NCBI RefSeq assembly: GCF_033115175.1
Contig: NC_084837.1
Span: 63,511,266-63,575,265, forward strand
Reading direction: 5' to 3'
Origin: Lepus europaeus
Taxonomy: Eukaryota; Chordata; Mammalia; Lagomorpha; Leporidae
DNA length: 64,000 bases
The notes under the pieces are model-generated. The model worked only from the letters and a program-made list of their open reading frames with translations, had not been told where the DNA came from and did not search any database. Made by a program: the position numbers and the translations under genes. Of this stretch, positions 11,447-21,861 are shown in pieces. The stretch's first letter is position 1. Each line of letters opens with the position of its first letter.

Positions 11447-11802
11447 TTTTTTTTTTTTTTTTTTTTTTAGTTTTTGACTGGCAGAGTGGACAGTGAGAGA
11501 GAGAGAGAGACAGAGAGAAAGGTCTTCCTTTTTGCCGTTGGTTCACCCTCCAATGGCCGCCGCGGTTGTGCGGCCGGTGCACCGCGCTGATCCGATGGCA
11601 GGAGCCAGGTGTTTATCCTGGTCTCCCACGGGGTGCAGGGCCCAAGCTCTTGGGCCATCCTCCACTGCACTCCCTGGCCACAGCAGAGAGCTGGCCTGGA
11701 AGAGGGGCAACCGGGATAGAATCCGGTGCCCCGACCGGGACTAGAACCCGGTGTGCCGGCGCCGCAAGGCGGAGGATTAGCCTATTGAGCCGCGGCGCCG
11801 GC
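11447..11802 (-). mobile_element. C-SINE, young, inside the HMGN1 pseudogene CDS
   Basis: Reverse copy with a poly-T left end; target duplication cttctttagctt at 11435-11446 and 11803-11814. It splits the pseudogene just before the DSPAEN codons. Confidence 0.97.
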
Positions 11803-12139
11803 CTTCTTTAGCTTCTTGATCAGCCACCTTGGCCTGTTTTCTCTTTGCTTGCACTTCTTTGATGACATCCTTTCCAGTGGCCTTCCTGGGCTTCGCTTCC
11901 ACTTTCATGGGCGCTGGCTTTGCCACGTGGTCCTTCTCTTGGGCTCCTCCATCACTGCCCCTTCGGCAGAGCTGACCTTCCTCTTGGACATCTTGGTGGC
12001 AGGAAAGGCACGTGCCAGGTGCCTGCAAGCCTTTGCAAAGCTGGGCTGCCTAGCCACTGCCTCTCCTCCCGACACCTGATCTGCTGGGACCCACGGTAGG
12101 AGCAGTGGGAGAACTGGATGGAACCAGACTGGGAGCCTG

Positions 12140-12370
12140 CCTGGCTATTCCATTTCTGATCCAGGTACCTACCAATGTGCCTGGGAAGGTAGCAGAGATG
12201 GCCCAAGTACTTGGGACCCTGCCATCCAAGGGTGAGACCCAGATGAACATCCTGGCTTTGGCCTACCCAACCCTAGCCAGGGTGGCCTTCTGGGAAGTGA
12301 ACCAGCAGAAGGAAGATCTCTCCTTCTCTCATTCTTTGTAACTCTTCCCTTCAAATAAATAAATCTTTGT
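12140..12370 (+). mobile_element. 3' part of the C-SINE split by the HMGN1 retrocopy
   Basis: Resumes at cctggctattccatttctga and ends aaataaataaatctttgt, followed by the duplicated aaagaatata. Confidence 0.88.
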
Positions 12371-12383
12371 AAAGAATATAATA

Positions 12384-12690
12384 GGGGCTAGAGCTATGGT
12401 GTAGCAGGTTAAGCCACAGCCTTCAATGTAGGGAACTGGTTTGAGTCCTGGCTGCTCCACTTCCAATCCAGCTCCCTGAGAACATGCCTGGGAAAAGCAA
12501 CAGAAGACGGCCCAAGTGTCTGCGCCTTTGCACCTATGTAGGAGACTAAGATTAAGCTTCTGGCTTTAGCTTGGCCCAGCCCTGGCTGTTGCGGCCATTT
12601 GGGAAGCATACTGTTGGATGGAAAACATCTCTCCCTCCCTCCCTCTCATCCCCTCCTCTCCCTCTCCCCCCGACCCCAGAAGAGATTCCC
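12384..12690 (+). mobile_element. C-SINE, middle-aged
   Basis: ggggctagagctatggtgta head; CCCT-rich 3' tract (ctccctccctccctctcatc). Confidence 0.86.
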
Positions 12691-13018
12691 TAGGGCCAGC
12701 ACTGTGGCGTAGTAGGCTAAGCCTCTGCCTCTGACACAAGCATCCCATATGGATGCTGGTTCAAGTCCCAGCTGCTCCACTTTTGATCCAGCTCTCTGCT
12801 ATGGCCTGGGAAAGCAGTGGAAGATGACCCAAATTCTTGGGCCCATGCACTATGTGGGAGACCTGGAAGAAGCTCCTGGCTCCCTGCTTTTGCCTAGCCC
12901 AGCCCTGGCAGTGGCAGCCATTTAAGAAGTGAACCAGTGGATGGAAGACCTCTCTGTATCTCCTTCTCTTTCTGTAACTGCCTTTCAAAATAAATTAAAT
13001 CTTTAAAAAACAAACAAT
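12691..13018 (+). mobile_element. C-SINE, middle-aged
   Basis: ctagggccagcactgtggcg head; tail caaaataaattaaatcttt. Confidence 0.9.
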
Positions 13019-13190
13019 AAAAACAGTAAGAGCTAAAGCTCACAAATGCCAACACATTAAAAAAAAAAGACTTCTTTCTACACACCATACTCCAATTTCC
13101 AAGACAGATCAGTAAGACAAAGTAAACTATAATATAACCACAATCTCAAAAGACCTCGTTTTCATAAACAGTAAAGCTCTGTGCCATTAC

Positions 13191-13376
13191 CTTGACATTC
13201 TGCCAGTAGGGCCCCCCACGAGTGAACATGAAGTAACTGTACATCTGATTCTTCCTCTGGATTAAATCCGTATCCTCTCTGATATTCACCATCCAAGGCC
13301 GGCCATCCCCACGGACTCGGAGATACAGTGTGTTGAACTGGGACCAATCATAGGTTTTTTTCCTCTCAAAGAAGCC
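13191..13376 (-). CDS. NDUFAF1: NDUFAF1 exon 3
   Basis: 186 bases, phase 0 at both ends. After the acceptor tttcttag it reads [40 protein letters not shown] and [18 protein letters not shown], then donor gtaatg. This is the heart of the CIA30 domain; the RVRGDGRPW turn and FTRGGPYWQ strand are family hallmarks. The match to human, as I remember it, is about 90 percent. Confidence 0.98.
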
Positions 13377-13474
13377 CTAAGAAACAGAAAGAAAAGTTAA
13401 ATTTTCTCCCATTTCCCACTATCAGCAAATTATGAATCATCACCCAGCTGGCAGCATCAAAAAGAATTTGGCAG

Positions 13475-13723
13475 GGGCCTGCACGGTGGCGTAGCAGGTA
13501 AAGCCACCGCCTGCAGTGCCAGCATCCTATATGGGCACCAATTCAAGTCCTGGCCGCTCCACTTCCCATCCAGCTCTCTGCTATGGCCTGGGAAAGCAGT
13601 GGAAAATGGCCCAAGCCCTTGAGCCCCTGCACCCAGGAGGGAGTCCAGGAAGAGGCTCCTGGCTTTGGATCAGCACAGCTCCAGCCATTGCAGCCAACTG
13701 GGGAGTGAACCATAGGATGGAAG

Positions 13724-13760
<37 letters not shown>

Positions 13761-13828
13761 TTTCCTACTCTCTCTGTGTAACTCTGACTTTCAAGTAAAT
13801 AAATAAATCTTTAAAAAAAAAAAAAACA
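13475..13828 (+). mobile_element. C-SINE, middle-aged, full length
   Basis: ggggcctgcacggtggcgta head; includes a (CT)n run at 13728-13757 and ends in 14 A. Confidence 0.92.
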
Positions 13829-13990
13829 ATTTGCCACCTTCCAGTCTCTTCTTTTTGCCACCATAAGGAGGCAGGTAAAATGAGTGATTATTATTTTGGC
13901 AAAGAATACTGACAGAATCAAACGTTTCTAAGGTAATGTTCACCATAAAACATTTACAGGTGGCAGATGATCTTTTTGTTGCTTCACCCT

Positions 13991-14284
13991 TCTTTTTTTT
14001 TAAGATTTATTTATTTATTTATTTATTTGAAAGTCAGAGTTACACAGAGAGAAGGAGAGGCATAGAGAGAGATCAAGATCTTCCATCCGCTGGTTCACTC
14101 CCCAGTTGGCCACAAGGGCCAGAGCTGTACCTATCCAAAGCTAGGAGCCAGGAGCTTCTACTACTTTCCCAGGCCACAGCAGAGAGCTGGATCGGAAGTG
14201 GAACAGCCGGGTCTCAAACCAGTGCCCATATGGGATGCCAGCAATGCAGGTGGCGGCTTTACCCACTACGCCAAGCACCGGCCC
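13991..14284 (-). mobile_element. C-SINE, middle-aged
   Basis: Reverse copy; (TTTA)n in the tail; target duplication tgcttcacc on both sides. Confidence 0.92.
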
Positions 14285-14394
14285 CTGCTTCACCATTCTG
14301 AGGAACAGCTTCTGAATAGCCTATTTCATAGCACTTGCCTTGCTGGAAGTCAGAAAACTATGACAAATAGAGCTTGTTTGAAAAGCAGTATTTA

Positions 14395-14530
14395 ATAACA
14401 GTTAGCATTCTCTGAATGCCTACATGAAGCATTTTGCATGATTCTGTTTAATCCTCAAAACAGCCTTGTCTACTAGGTATTGTCATGTTACCCCACTTTA
14501 CAGAAACTGAGCACTCAGCCAATAGGCAGT
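14395..14530 (-). mobile_element. MIR
   Basis: ttaatcctcaaaacagcctt and ccccactttacagaaactga are antisense MIR core and tail. Confidence 0.8.
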
Positions 14531-14616
14531 ATAGTCAGTGCTCTTGAACTTCAAAATAAGTGTGCTTAACAATTCTCTGTAATGTGTCTCTCTTCAAAAG
14601 TGCTTCTTAGTGTTAT

Positions 14617-14942
14617 TTATTTATTTATTTATTTTTTTTGGACAGGCAGAGTGGACAGTGAGAAAGAGACAGAGAGAAAGGTCTTCCTTTGCCGTTGGTT
14701 CACCCCACAGTGCTGGCGCACCACACTGATCCAAAGCCAGGAGCCAGGTGCTTCTCCTGGTCTCCCACGTGGGTGCAGGGCCCAAGGACTCGGGCCATCC
14801 TCCACTGCCTTCCCGGGCCACAGCAGAGAGCTGGCCTGGAAGAGGGGCAACCGGGATAGAATCCGGTGCCCCGACCAGGACTAGAACCTGGTGTGCCGGC
14901 GCCGCAGGCGGAGGATTAGCCTATTGAATCACAGCGCCAGCC
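14617..14942 (-). mobile_element. C-SINE, young, full length
   Basis: Target duplication tcttagtgtta on both sides; gacaggcagagtggacagtg at the left end. Confidence 0.95.
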
Positions 14943-14999
14943 TCTTAGTGTTAATTTCTAAAGGTTTATTCATAGCAATTTCAAAGGTAATCTGATTTT

Positions 15000-15316
15000 T
15001 GGGGCTGGCACTGTGGCACAGTGGGTTAAGCTGCTGCCTGGAATTCCCACATCCCATAGGGGTGCTCATTCAAGTCCAGATGCTCTGCTTCAAATCCATC
15101 TCCCTGCTAACGCTCCTTGGAAAGCAGCAGAAGATGGCCCAAGTCCTTGGGCCTCTGCACCCACATGGGAGACCCACAAGAAGCTCCTGGCTCTGGCTTC
15201 GGCCTGGCTCAGCCCCAGTCTTGCAGCCACTTGGGGAGTGGATGAAAGATCTCTACCTCTCCTTCTGTAACTCCACTTTTCAAATAAATAAATCTTAAAA
15301 AAAAAAAAAAAAAAGA
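15000..15316 (+). mobile_element. C-SINE, middle-aged
   Basis: Flanked by ggtaatctgattt and ggcaatctgattt. Confidence 0.93.
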
Positions 15317-15379
15317 AAAGAAAAAAGGCAATCTGATTTAAAGAGTACTAATGCTCAATATTTACTAGCTACAAAACTC

Positions 15380-15727
15380 TGGGCCGGCACCGCAGCTCAA
15401 TAGGCTAATCCTCCGCCTTGCGGCGCCGGCACACCAGGTTCTAGTTTCGGTTGGGGCGCCGGATTCTGTCCCGGTTGCCCCTCTTCCAGGCCAGCTCTCT
15501 GCTGTGGCCAGGGAGTGCAGTGGAGGATGGCCCAAGTGCTTGGGCCCTGCACCCCATGGGAGACCAGGAGAAGCACCTGGCTCCTGCCTTCGGATCAGCG
15601 CAGTGCGCCAGCTGCAGTGGCCATTGGAGGGTGAACCAACGGCAAAGGAAGACCTTTCTCTCTGTCTTTCTCTCTCTCTCTCACTGTCCACTCTGCCTGT
15701 CAAAAAGGAAAAAAAGAAAAGAAAAGA
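15380..15727 (+). mobile_element. C-SINE, young, full length
   Basis: Flanked by aaaactctgg; tail with AAAAG units. Confidence 0.95.
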
Positions 15728-15787
15728 AAACTCTGGACAAGCTAATAAATCTCAAGTCTCAATTTCCTTATCGATAAAACTGAAAGT

Positions 15788-16110
15788 CTTTTTTTTTTTT
15801 TTAAATTTATTTACTTATTTGAAAGATAGAATTACAGAGAGAGGAAGGGAGAAAGAGAGAGACAGAGATTTTCTATCTGCTGATTCACTCCCCAAATTGT
15901 ACCAATAGTCAAGCCTGGGCCAGGCCAAAGCCTGGAGTCTGGAACTCTATCTGGGTTTCCCATAGGAATGCTTGGATCCAAGGACTTAGGCCCAAATTCC
16001 ATTGCCTTCCCAGAAGCATTAGAAGGAAGCTGGACTGGAAATGGAGCAGCCAAGACAAAACTGTGGTGTCAGACTGCAGCTTAATGCACCATGCCACAAC
16101 ATGGGTCCCT
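15788..16110 (-). mobile_element. C-SINE, oldest or middle class
   Basis: Poly-T start, then gaaagatagaattacagaga; ends ccacaacatgggtccctggg. Confidence 0.85.
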
Positions 16111-16620
16111 GGGACAGCCCTATTTCACAAGACCATCATGAAGAATAAATGGAATAATTACTCCACTGTGGGTACCTGGCCACAGAATTATTTCCTACTT
16201 TGGATTGACCAAATCCATTGTGTGGATTTTTAGGGCCTGGAAAAAAAAAATTCAAACCTCTCATGGATACACTTATGTCTGACAGAGTACATACTTTCCT
16301 GTTTTGTTACTATATGGAGAATGGGAGCCTAACGCTACACCTAACATTCACCTTTTTCCTTACAGCACAATAACCAAACAAGGTCTGTGGCCTGGGTCAG
16401 GCATAAGGCCTGTCCAGGACAGCCATGAAACCGATCAATAAAATCCACAAAAAGCCAGAAGCTGGTGAGGAGAAAAAGAAGCTGACCTAAATAACTTTGG
16501 GAAATAGTATTTTCACTGGAAACCAGAAGTCTAAAGACAAAAGAAACTGTATCTAAACACTTAATCTCCTTGGTAAGTTTTTTTCTTACAAAGGTTACAG
16601 ATTAAAAGTTCTGAATCCAG

Positions 16621-17275
16621 GGGCCGGCACTATAGCAGGCTAAGCCTCTGCCTGCAGCACAGGCATCCCATATGAGTGGCAATTTGAGTCCTGGCTATTC
16701 CTCTTCTGATCCAGCTCTCTGCTATGGCCTGGGAAAGCAGTAGAAGGTGGCCCAAGTGCTTGGGCCCCTGCACTTGTGTGGTTGACCCGGAAGAAGCTCC
16801 TGGTTTCAGACAGGACCAGTTCTGGCCATGGCTCCCCGTTGGGTAGTGAACCAGCATGGAAGACCTCTGTTTCTGTATTTCCCTCTGTCTGGAACTCTAC
16901 CTCCCAAATAAATAATTTTTTTTTTTTGACAGGCAGAGTAGACAGTGAGACAGACAGAGAAAAAGGTCTTCCTTTGCCGTTGGTTCACCCTCCAATAGCC
17001 GCCACAGCTGGCGCGCTGCGGCCGGCGCACCGCGCTGATCCAAAGCCAGGAGCCAGGTGCTTCTCCTGGTCTCCCATGGGGTGCAGGGCCCAAGGACTTG
17101 GGCCATCCTCCACTGCACTCCCGGGCCACAGCAGAGAGCTGGCCTGGAAGAGGGGCAACCAGGATAGAATCCGGCGCCCCGACCGGGACTAGAACCCGGT
17201 GTGCCGGCACTGCAAGGCGGAGGATCAGCCTATTGAGCCGTGGCAACGGCCCAAATAAATAAAATCTTAAAACTA
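16621..17275 (+). mobile_element. C-SINE, middle-aged, interrupted at its tail
   Basis: Body 16621-16916 and tail 17252-17275 (aaataaataaaatcttaaaa), split by the next entry. Confidence 0.88.
16917..17251 (-). mobile_element. C-SINE, young, nested in a SINE tail
   Basis: Reverse full-length copy inserted in the A-rich tail; target repeat aaataaata on both sides. Confidence 0.94.
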
Positions 17276-17633
17276 AAAATTTCTGAATCTGCTTTACAAG
17301 TATACTAAAGTTGGTTTTATTAAAAAAATGGAAGGCATGAAACAGGCTTCTTATTGTTAGAGAGTGGAGTTACAGATAAGCAAGAAGGTAAAGATAGAAT
17401 GAACCAGATTGGAGCTAGAGACAATAGTGTGAACTCAGTTTATGGTACTGACATGGATCAATAAACAGGAATAATACAGGTACTTGAGTATACACACATG
17501 TATTTCCTAGCTGTGAGCACTGACAGGCTCTAGATGTAGTGACCAACTGGAAGCAATGAGCGCATCCAGATCTTGGTGCTCATTATCATTCTCCAAAAAA
17601 TGGATTCAGGACTCCTTCAATAATCAGCTAACT

Positions 17634-17966
17634 AGGCCAGCACCATGGCTTAACAGGCTAATCCTCCGCCTTGCGGCGCCGGCACACCGGGTTCTAGTCC
17701 CGGTTGGGGCGCCGGATTCTATCCCAGTTGCCCCTCTTCCAGGCCAGCTCTCTGCTATGGCCCGGGAAGGCAGTGGAGGATGGCCCAAGTCCTTGGGTCC
17801 TGCACCCGCATGGGAGACCAGGAGAAGCACCTGGCTCCTGGCTTCGGATCAGTACGATGCACCGGCCGCAGTGGCCACTAGAGGGTGAACCAACGGCAAA
17901 AAGAAAGACCTTTCTCTCTGTCTCTCTCCACTCTGCCTGTCAAAAAAAAAAAAAAAAAGAAAAAAA
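17634..17966 (+). mobile_element. C-SINE, young, full length
   Basis: Flanked by aatcagctaact and aatcaggtaact. Confidence 0.95.
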
Positions 17967-18303
17967 AATCAGGTAACTGCAGGGTTGGGACAGGGAAAAT
18001 ACCAGATGAGCTTGGAGCATCCTCAAATGCAAAAAAAAAATGCTCAAAAAACAAAAAGATAGGAGAATGTCAAAGGGGGGCCAATCTGAAAGACCACTCA
18101 ATGGCCAAAACTGGAACAATCTGAGCAACAAAATACCAACACAATATTGGATTATTGACCAAAGTATGAATCAATACTAAATGACTGAACAAATAAAAGA
18201 TGGGAGAAGAAACAAATCTTCCTACTGAAGAAATCTAAATTTCTTTCCCTTCAGAAGGTAGAACTTAAATCCTCTCTACCCTCCATCATGAATGTGGACG
18301 AGG

Positions 18304-18490
18304 GACCAGCGCTGTGGCACAGCAGGTAAAGCTGTATCAGCGCTGGTTCGAGTCCCAGCTGCTCCACTTCTGATCCAGCTCTCTGCTATGGCCAATTGGG
18401 GAGTGAACCAGTGGACAGAGGATCTCTCTCTCTCTCTCTCTCTGCCTCTCCTTCTCTCTGTGTAACTCTGACTTTCAGGTAAATAAATTT
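18304..18490 (+). mobile_element. C-SINE with internal deletion
   Basis: The head jumps from ctctgctatggcc straight to aattggggagtgaacc, losing about 130 bases. The junction lies at a shared ggcc, so deletion between short repeats is likely. Confidence 0.88.
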
Positions 18491-18505
18491 TTTTTTTTTT
18501 TTTTT

Positions 18506-18565
18506 ACAAGCAGTGTCTCTGTCTCTCACTGTCCACTCTGCCTGTCAAAAATAAAAAAAAAAAAA
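18506..18565 (+). mobile_element. young C-SINE tail fragment
   Basis: Only tgtctctgtctctcactgtc to poly-A, attached to the tail of the previous copy. Confidence 0.75.
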
Positions 18566-18578
18566 AGGTAACTTTATT

Positions 18579-18942
18579 TTTTTTTATTTTTTATTTTTTT
18601 TTAATTTTTGACAGGCAGAGTGGACTGTGAGAGAGAGAGAGAAAGACAGAGAGAAAGGTCTTCCTTTGCCGTTGGTTCACCCTCCAATGGCCGCCGCGGT
18701 TGGCGCGCTGCGACCGGCGCACCGCGCTGATCCGATGGCAGGAGCCAGGTGCTTCTCCTGGTCTCCCATGGGGTGCAGGGCCCAAGGGCTTGGGCCATCC
18801 TCCACTGCACTCCCTGGCCACAGCAGAGAGTTGGCCTGGAAGAGGGGCAACCGGGACAGGATCGGTGCCCTGACCGGGATTAGAACCCGGTGTGCCAGCG
18901 CCGCAAGGCGGAGGATTAGCCTAGTGAGCCGCGGCGCCGGCC
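18579..18942 (-). mobile_element. C-SINE, young, full length
   Basis: Target duplication aaaaaaaaggtaacttta on both sides. Confidence 0.96.
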
Positions 18943-19292
18943 AAAAAAAAGGTAACTTTAAATGGAGTAAGCTGGCCAACATCATCTTTACCAGGTGATT
19001 ACAGTTAACATCATCAATCATGATGATAGCATGTACCTGTGACAGGATGTGATGAGAAGGGTACACAACTGTGTGATACTCTCCCTAAAAGCCAGAACCT
19101 AAGTTTTCATCATAAAAAATAAGAAAAACTAAGAAACTATCACAGACCTGACAAAACCAAGCACACATGACAACTATATTCCATGTACTATCCTGAATGG
19201 GATCTGGGAATAGAAAATGGACATTAAAAAAACCTATTGAAATGCAACTAAAGTTTGTGATTCAGTTTAGTAACATACAAATGTCTTTTTGT

Positions 19293-19671
19293 TGTTGTTG
19301 TTAGATTTCTATTCACTCAACAGAGCTACAGGAAGCAGAGAAGAGGAGGAACAGAGGGGAAGGGGAAAAGGGGGAAGAGAAGAGGGGGAGAGAGACACCC
19401 TGAGAGCAAGCCAGCTATCTCCCATTCACTGGTTTCAGTCCCCAGACTGCTGCAATGGCCAAGGCTGAGCCAGGATGAAGCCAGGAACTTCATCTGGGTC
19501 TCACATGTGGGTGGCAGGGGCTCAACCACATGGACCATCTTCCACTGTTTTTCCCAGGCCATTAGCAGAGATCTGGATCAGAAGTGGAGCAGCCAGGACA
19601 CAAACTGGTGCCCATGTGGGATGCTGCCATTACAAATGGTGGCTTTACTGGTGACATAACATCAGCCCCAT
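19293..19671 (-). mobile_element. C-SINE, oldest class, with purine-rich expansion
   Basis: gaggaggaacagaggggaag expansion; ends aacatcagccccat. Confidence 0.8.
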
Positions 19672-19975
19672 GTTTTTTGAGCGACAGATAGAGAGGGAAA
19701 GACAAAGAGTTCTTCCATCCAGTGGTTCATTCACTAAATGGCTACAACAGACAGGGTTGGGCCAGGCCAAAGTCAAGAGTCAGGAACTCCATCTGGAACT
19801 CCCAAATAGGCAGCATGAGCACAAGCACTTGGACCATCATTTGCTACCTTCCCAGGCACATTAGCAGGTAGCTGAATTGGAAGCAGAGCAGCCAGAACTC
19901 AAACAGGCATTTGGATATGGGACGCCAACACTAAAAGCACAGGCTTAACCTGCTGCTCCACAACACCAGCCCCTC
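19672..19975 (-). mobile_element. C-SINE, oldest class
   Basis: gagcgacagatagagaggga to ccacaacaccagcccctc. Confidence 0.82.
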
Positions 19976-20026
19976 AGTGTCAGTGTCTTCACATGACGAA
20001 TGCAGAGAAATTTAAAACGGGGGGGG

Positions 20027-20345
20027 GGCTGATACTGTGGTGCTGTAGGTCCAGTCCTGACCTGCGGCTGCCAGCATTCCACAGAAGCAGCATCTTGAGT
20101 CTCAGCTGCTCTGCTTCTGATCAGCTTCCTGCTAATGCAGCAGGAAGGCAGCAGGAAGATGGCCTGAGTGCTTGGGCCCATGCCACCCATCTGGGGGGAC
20201 CCAGATGGAATTCTGGGTTGTTGGCTTCAGCCTGCCAGGCTGGTGTGGCCATTAATGGCATGAACAAGAGGATGGAAGATCTGTCTCTGTCTCTCCCTCT
20301 GTTTAATTCTTCAAGTAAATAAATGAATCTTTTCTAAAAAAAAAC
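20027..20345 (+). mobile_element. C-SINE, middle-aged, diverged
   Basis: gggctgatactgtggtgctg to aagtaaataaatgaatctt. Confidence 0.84.
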
Positions 20346-20394
20346 CTAAGATATTAACAGGAAAAGCTGTGCATGGTGGTGGGGTGCATGAAAA

Positions 20395-20600
20395 ATCTAC
20401 ATGAACTCTAAACAATTTCTTTCCCTGCAGAAGACCAAACTTAATCCTCTCACCTCTCCATCATGAATGTGGACTGAGAGACTCAGAAAAGAAAAAAAGA
20501 GGTAACTTTAAATGGAGTAACCTGGCCAACTTTGCACCTGCCGTTTTTCTGTAAGGCTGCAACTATTCTAAAATCAAAAGCTAACTTTAAAAAAATTTCC
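20395..20600 (+). mobile_element. second ancient L1 3' fragment
   Basis: Repeats the phrases ctctccatcatgaatgtgga and ggtaactttaaatggagtaa seen at 18240-18985, then ends tttttctgtaaggctgcaac, an L1M-like 3' end. Confidence 0.55.
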
Positions 20601-20936
20601 ACAGGCTGACTGTATATTCCCCTCGCCATTACAGGGGTTAGGCTCTATCAACACTGGAGAAGATGCCAATCTCTCCAGATACCTTTCAAATGTCATCATG
20701 CCCTCTCAGCATTCCTCACATGTAACAATGTTCTTCCTAGCCCAAAGCCACTCCAGAAATAAGTCACTCCTCCTCATGTGCTTCTACTTGACACTTGTGC
20801 TGAGTAGTCAGTAATCCCACACATAGGCAATACACTAGGTGTTGCCATGTACAGAACAAACGCCACCCGTGCTACTGTGTACTACCATAAAGTTCAACTC
20901 CGTTCACTAGACGACTGGTTCCTGGGCCCCACTTAC

Positions 20937-21512
20937 CCTTGGAATCCTAGATATCATTGCACAGTACCCACTCCGGCCACTCTCCCCATCCTGAGGTGCC
21001 TCGGAGCTCAGAGTTCCATAGAGCAGTGCACTTTGGTTATTCTTGCCCATTTTCAAAAACACTTCACTCCTGCCTCCTATCGTCTTATCAGAAGTCACTA
21101 CCCACTTATCCAAATCTTCTTTCCCACGGAACTGCCAGACAACCTTGGCTTGTTCCATCATGACTTCATGTAGTGGGCGGCCTTCTGGCCCGATCCAATG
21201 ATTCACAATTTCATCCTTCAAACGCTTAAAATGGTCCTTTACTTCATCTTCAATTGCTTTGTCAAAGCTAACTTCAGGCTTCTCCTCAGGAGAAGGTAGA
21301 TCCACAGCAACTTCCTTCTGATGACGTCCTTGCAAGCCCCCTTCAGACTTCCTCAGCCAAGAGCCTTTCTTGGCAGCAGGCCCTGACTTCTGAAGACTAC
21401 TCGAACAATAGTCTGCAAACCGAATGCTCAAAGATGGACAGAAGAGAGCACTCGCCTTTGGGCATTTTCTGAGAATGTAAGCGCCATTCAGCAATTTTTG
21501 AACCAATGCCAT
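20937..21512 (-). CDS. NDUFAF1: NDUFAF1 exon 2 (start codon exon)
   Basis: This exon encodes the first 192 residues of NDUFAF1, a soluble mitochondrial matrix/inner-membrane-associated chaperone of the MCIA complex (with ECSIT, ACAD9 and TMEM126B) that builds the membrane arm of respiratory complex I. It begins [20 protein letters not shown], a basic amphipathic presequence expected to direct mitochondrial import. A variable linker follows (residues about 25-110), then the start of the CIA30 domain: [40 protein letters not shown] and [12 protein letters not shown]. The donor is AGG|gtaagt. With exons 3-5 the protein is 192+62+25+49 = 328 residues; human is 327 as I remember it. The ATG at 21512-21510 is the first in the exon and matches the family start. 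Confidence 0.98.
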
Positions 21513-21588
21513 GGTAAGATAAAGTCAAAATGTAAAATTCTCTCTGGCTAGCCAGGAGAGGAAGCTTCAGCAAACAGCCCAATTCCAC
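21513..21588 (-). other. NDUFAF1: NDUFAF1 5' UTR part of exon 2
   Basis: Acceptor cttctatcatag (minus strand, AG at 21590-21589), then 76 untranslated bases before the ATG. The context accATGG is strong. Confidence 0.75.
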
Positions 21589-21771
21589 CTATGATAGAAG
21601 AGACATTGAAGAGTTACCAGTGCAGAAATGAATGTATCACAATTTCAAGTTCAGCAGAGACCATGTATTGTAAAGCTCCCAAGCTTACCTTCTAATTCAA
21701 TAAACATTTATTTAGTGCCCAGTAGAAGAGCACTGTATTATGTATTGGAAAAACAACCAAAATGAAAACAC

Positions 21772-21858
21772 AGAGCTGACACTGTGGTGTAGTAGGTTAA
21801 GCCTCCACATGTAACTCTGACTTTCAAACAAATAAGTAAACCTTAAAAAAAAAAAAAA
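21772..21858 (+). mobile_element. C-SINE with large internal deletion
   Basis: Head gagctgacactgtggtgtag joins tail acatgtaactctgactttca directly; A-run end. Confidence 0.82.
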
Positions 21859-21861
21859 ACA

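Larger units (their letters stand above)
10063..12139 (-). pseudogene. HMGN1 processed retropseudogene, hit by younger SINEs
   Basis: An intronless copy of the mRNA for HMGN1, the nucleosome-binding high-mobility-group protein. Reading the minus strand: 5' UTR-like sequence from about 12139, ATG at 11991-11989, then MSKRKVSSAEGAVMEEPKRR, the N-terminus and nucleosome-binding-domain start. A one-base shift follows, and the frame resumes as KVEAKPRKATGKDVIKEVQA, KVADQEAKE, and after an inserted SINE DSPAENREMKNEESLASDEA ending KEAKSD and TAA (11351-11349). Several codons are also missing from the basic linker. A long 3' UTR follows, an AATAAA at 10098-10093, and a 14-base A tract (T run 10063-10076). 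Imperfect 16-base repeats (13/16 match) bound it at 10049-10064 and 12140-12155. The frameshift and SINE make it non-coding. Family identity is from memory of the human protein and mRNA. Confidence 0.92.
9342..13190 (-). other. NDUFAF1: NDUFAF1 intron 3, hosts the HMGN1 retrocopy
   Basis: It runs from donor AAG|gtaatg (13190) to acceptor cttctttcag (9342). Apart from the SINEs and the retropseudogene listed separately, 9795-9976 is AT-rich and unassigned. Confidence 0.9.
17281..19290 (+). mobile_element. ancient L1 (L1M/HAL1-like) 3' region in pieces
   Basis: Pieces at about 17281-17622, 17980-18300 and 18943-19290, with cctccatcatgaatgtgga, ggtaactttaaatggagtaa and atgatgatagcatgtacctg. C-SINEs separate them. 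Confidence 0.6.
13377..20936 (-). other. NDUFAF1: NDUFAF1 intron 2
   Basis: Donor AGG|gtaagt at 20936, acceptor tttcttag at 13377. 16115-16615 and 20600-20930 carry no repeat I can name; the rest is SINE, L1 and MIR. Confidence 0.9.

Noticed and set aside
11493-11811. ORFs overlapping the HMGN1 pseudogene on the + strand
   Set aside because: They lie wholly in the inserted reverse C-SINE and do not resemble HMGN1.
11349-11991. HMGN1 copy as an expressed gene
   Set aside because: Frameshift after the EEPKRR region, missing codons, a SINE in the coding part and no introns: a dead retrocopy.
18233-20600. Apparent local duplication: catcatgaatgtgga ... ggtaactttaaatggagtaa occurs at 18240-18985 and 20440-20540
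   Set aside because: Both look like 3' ends of the same ancient L1 family; two repeat copies explain it better than a segmental duplication, though a search would settle it.
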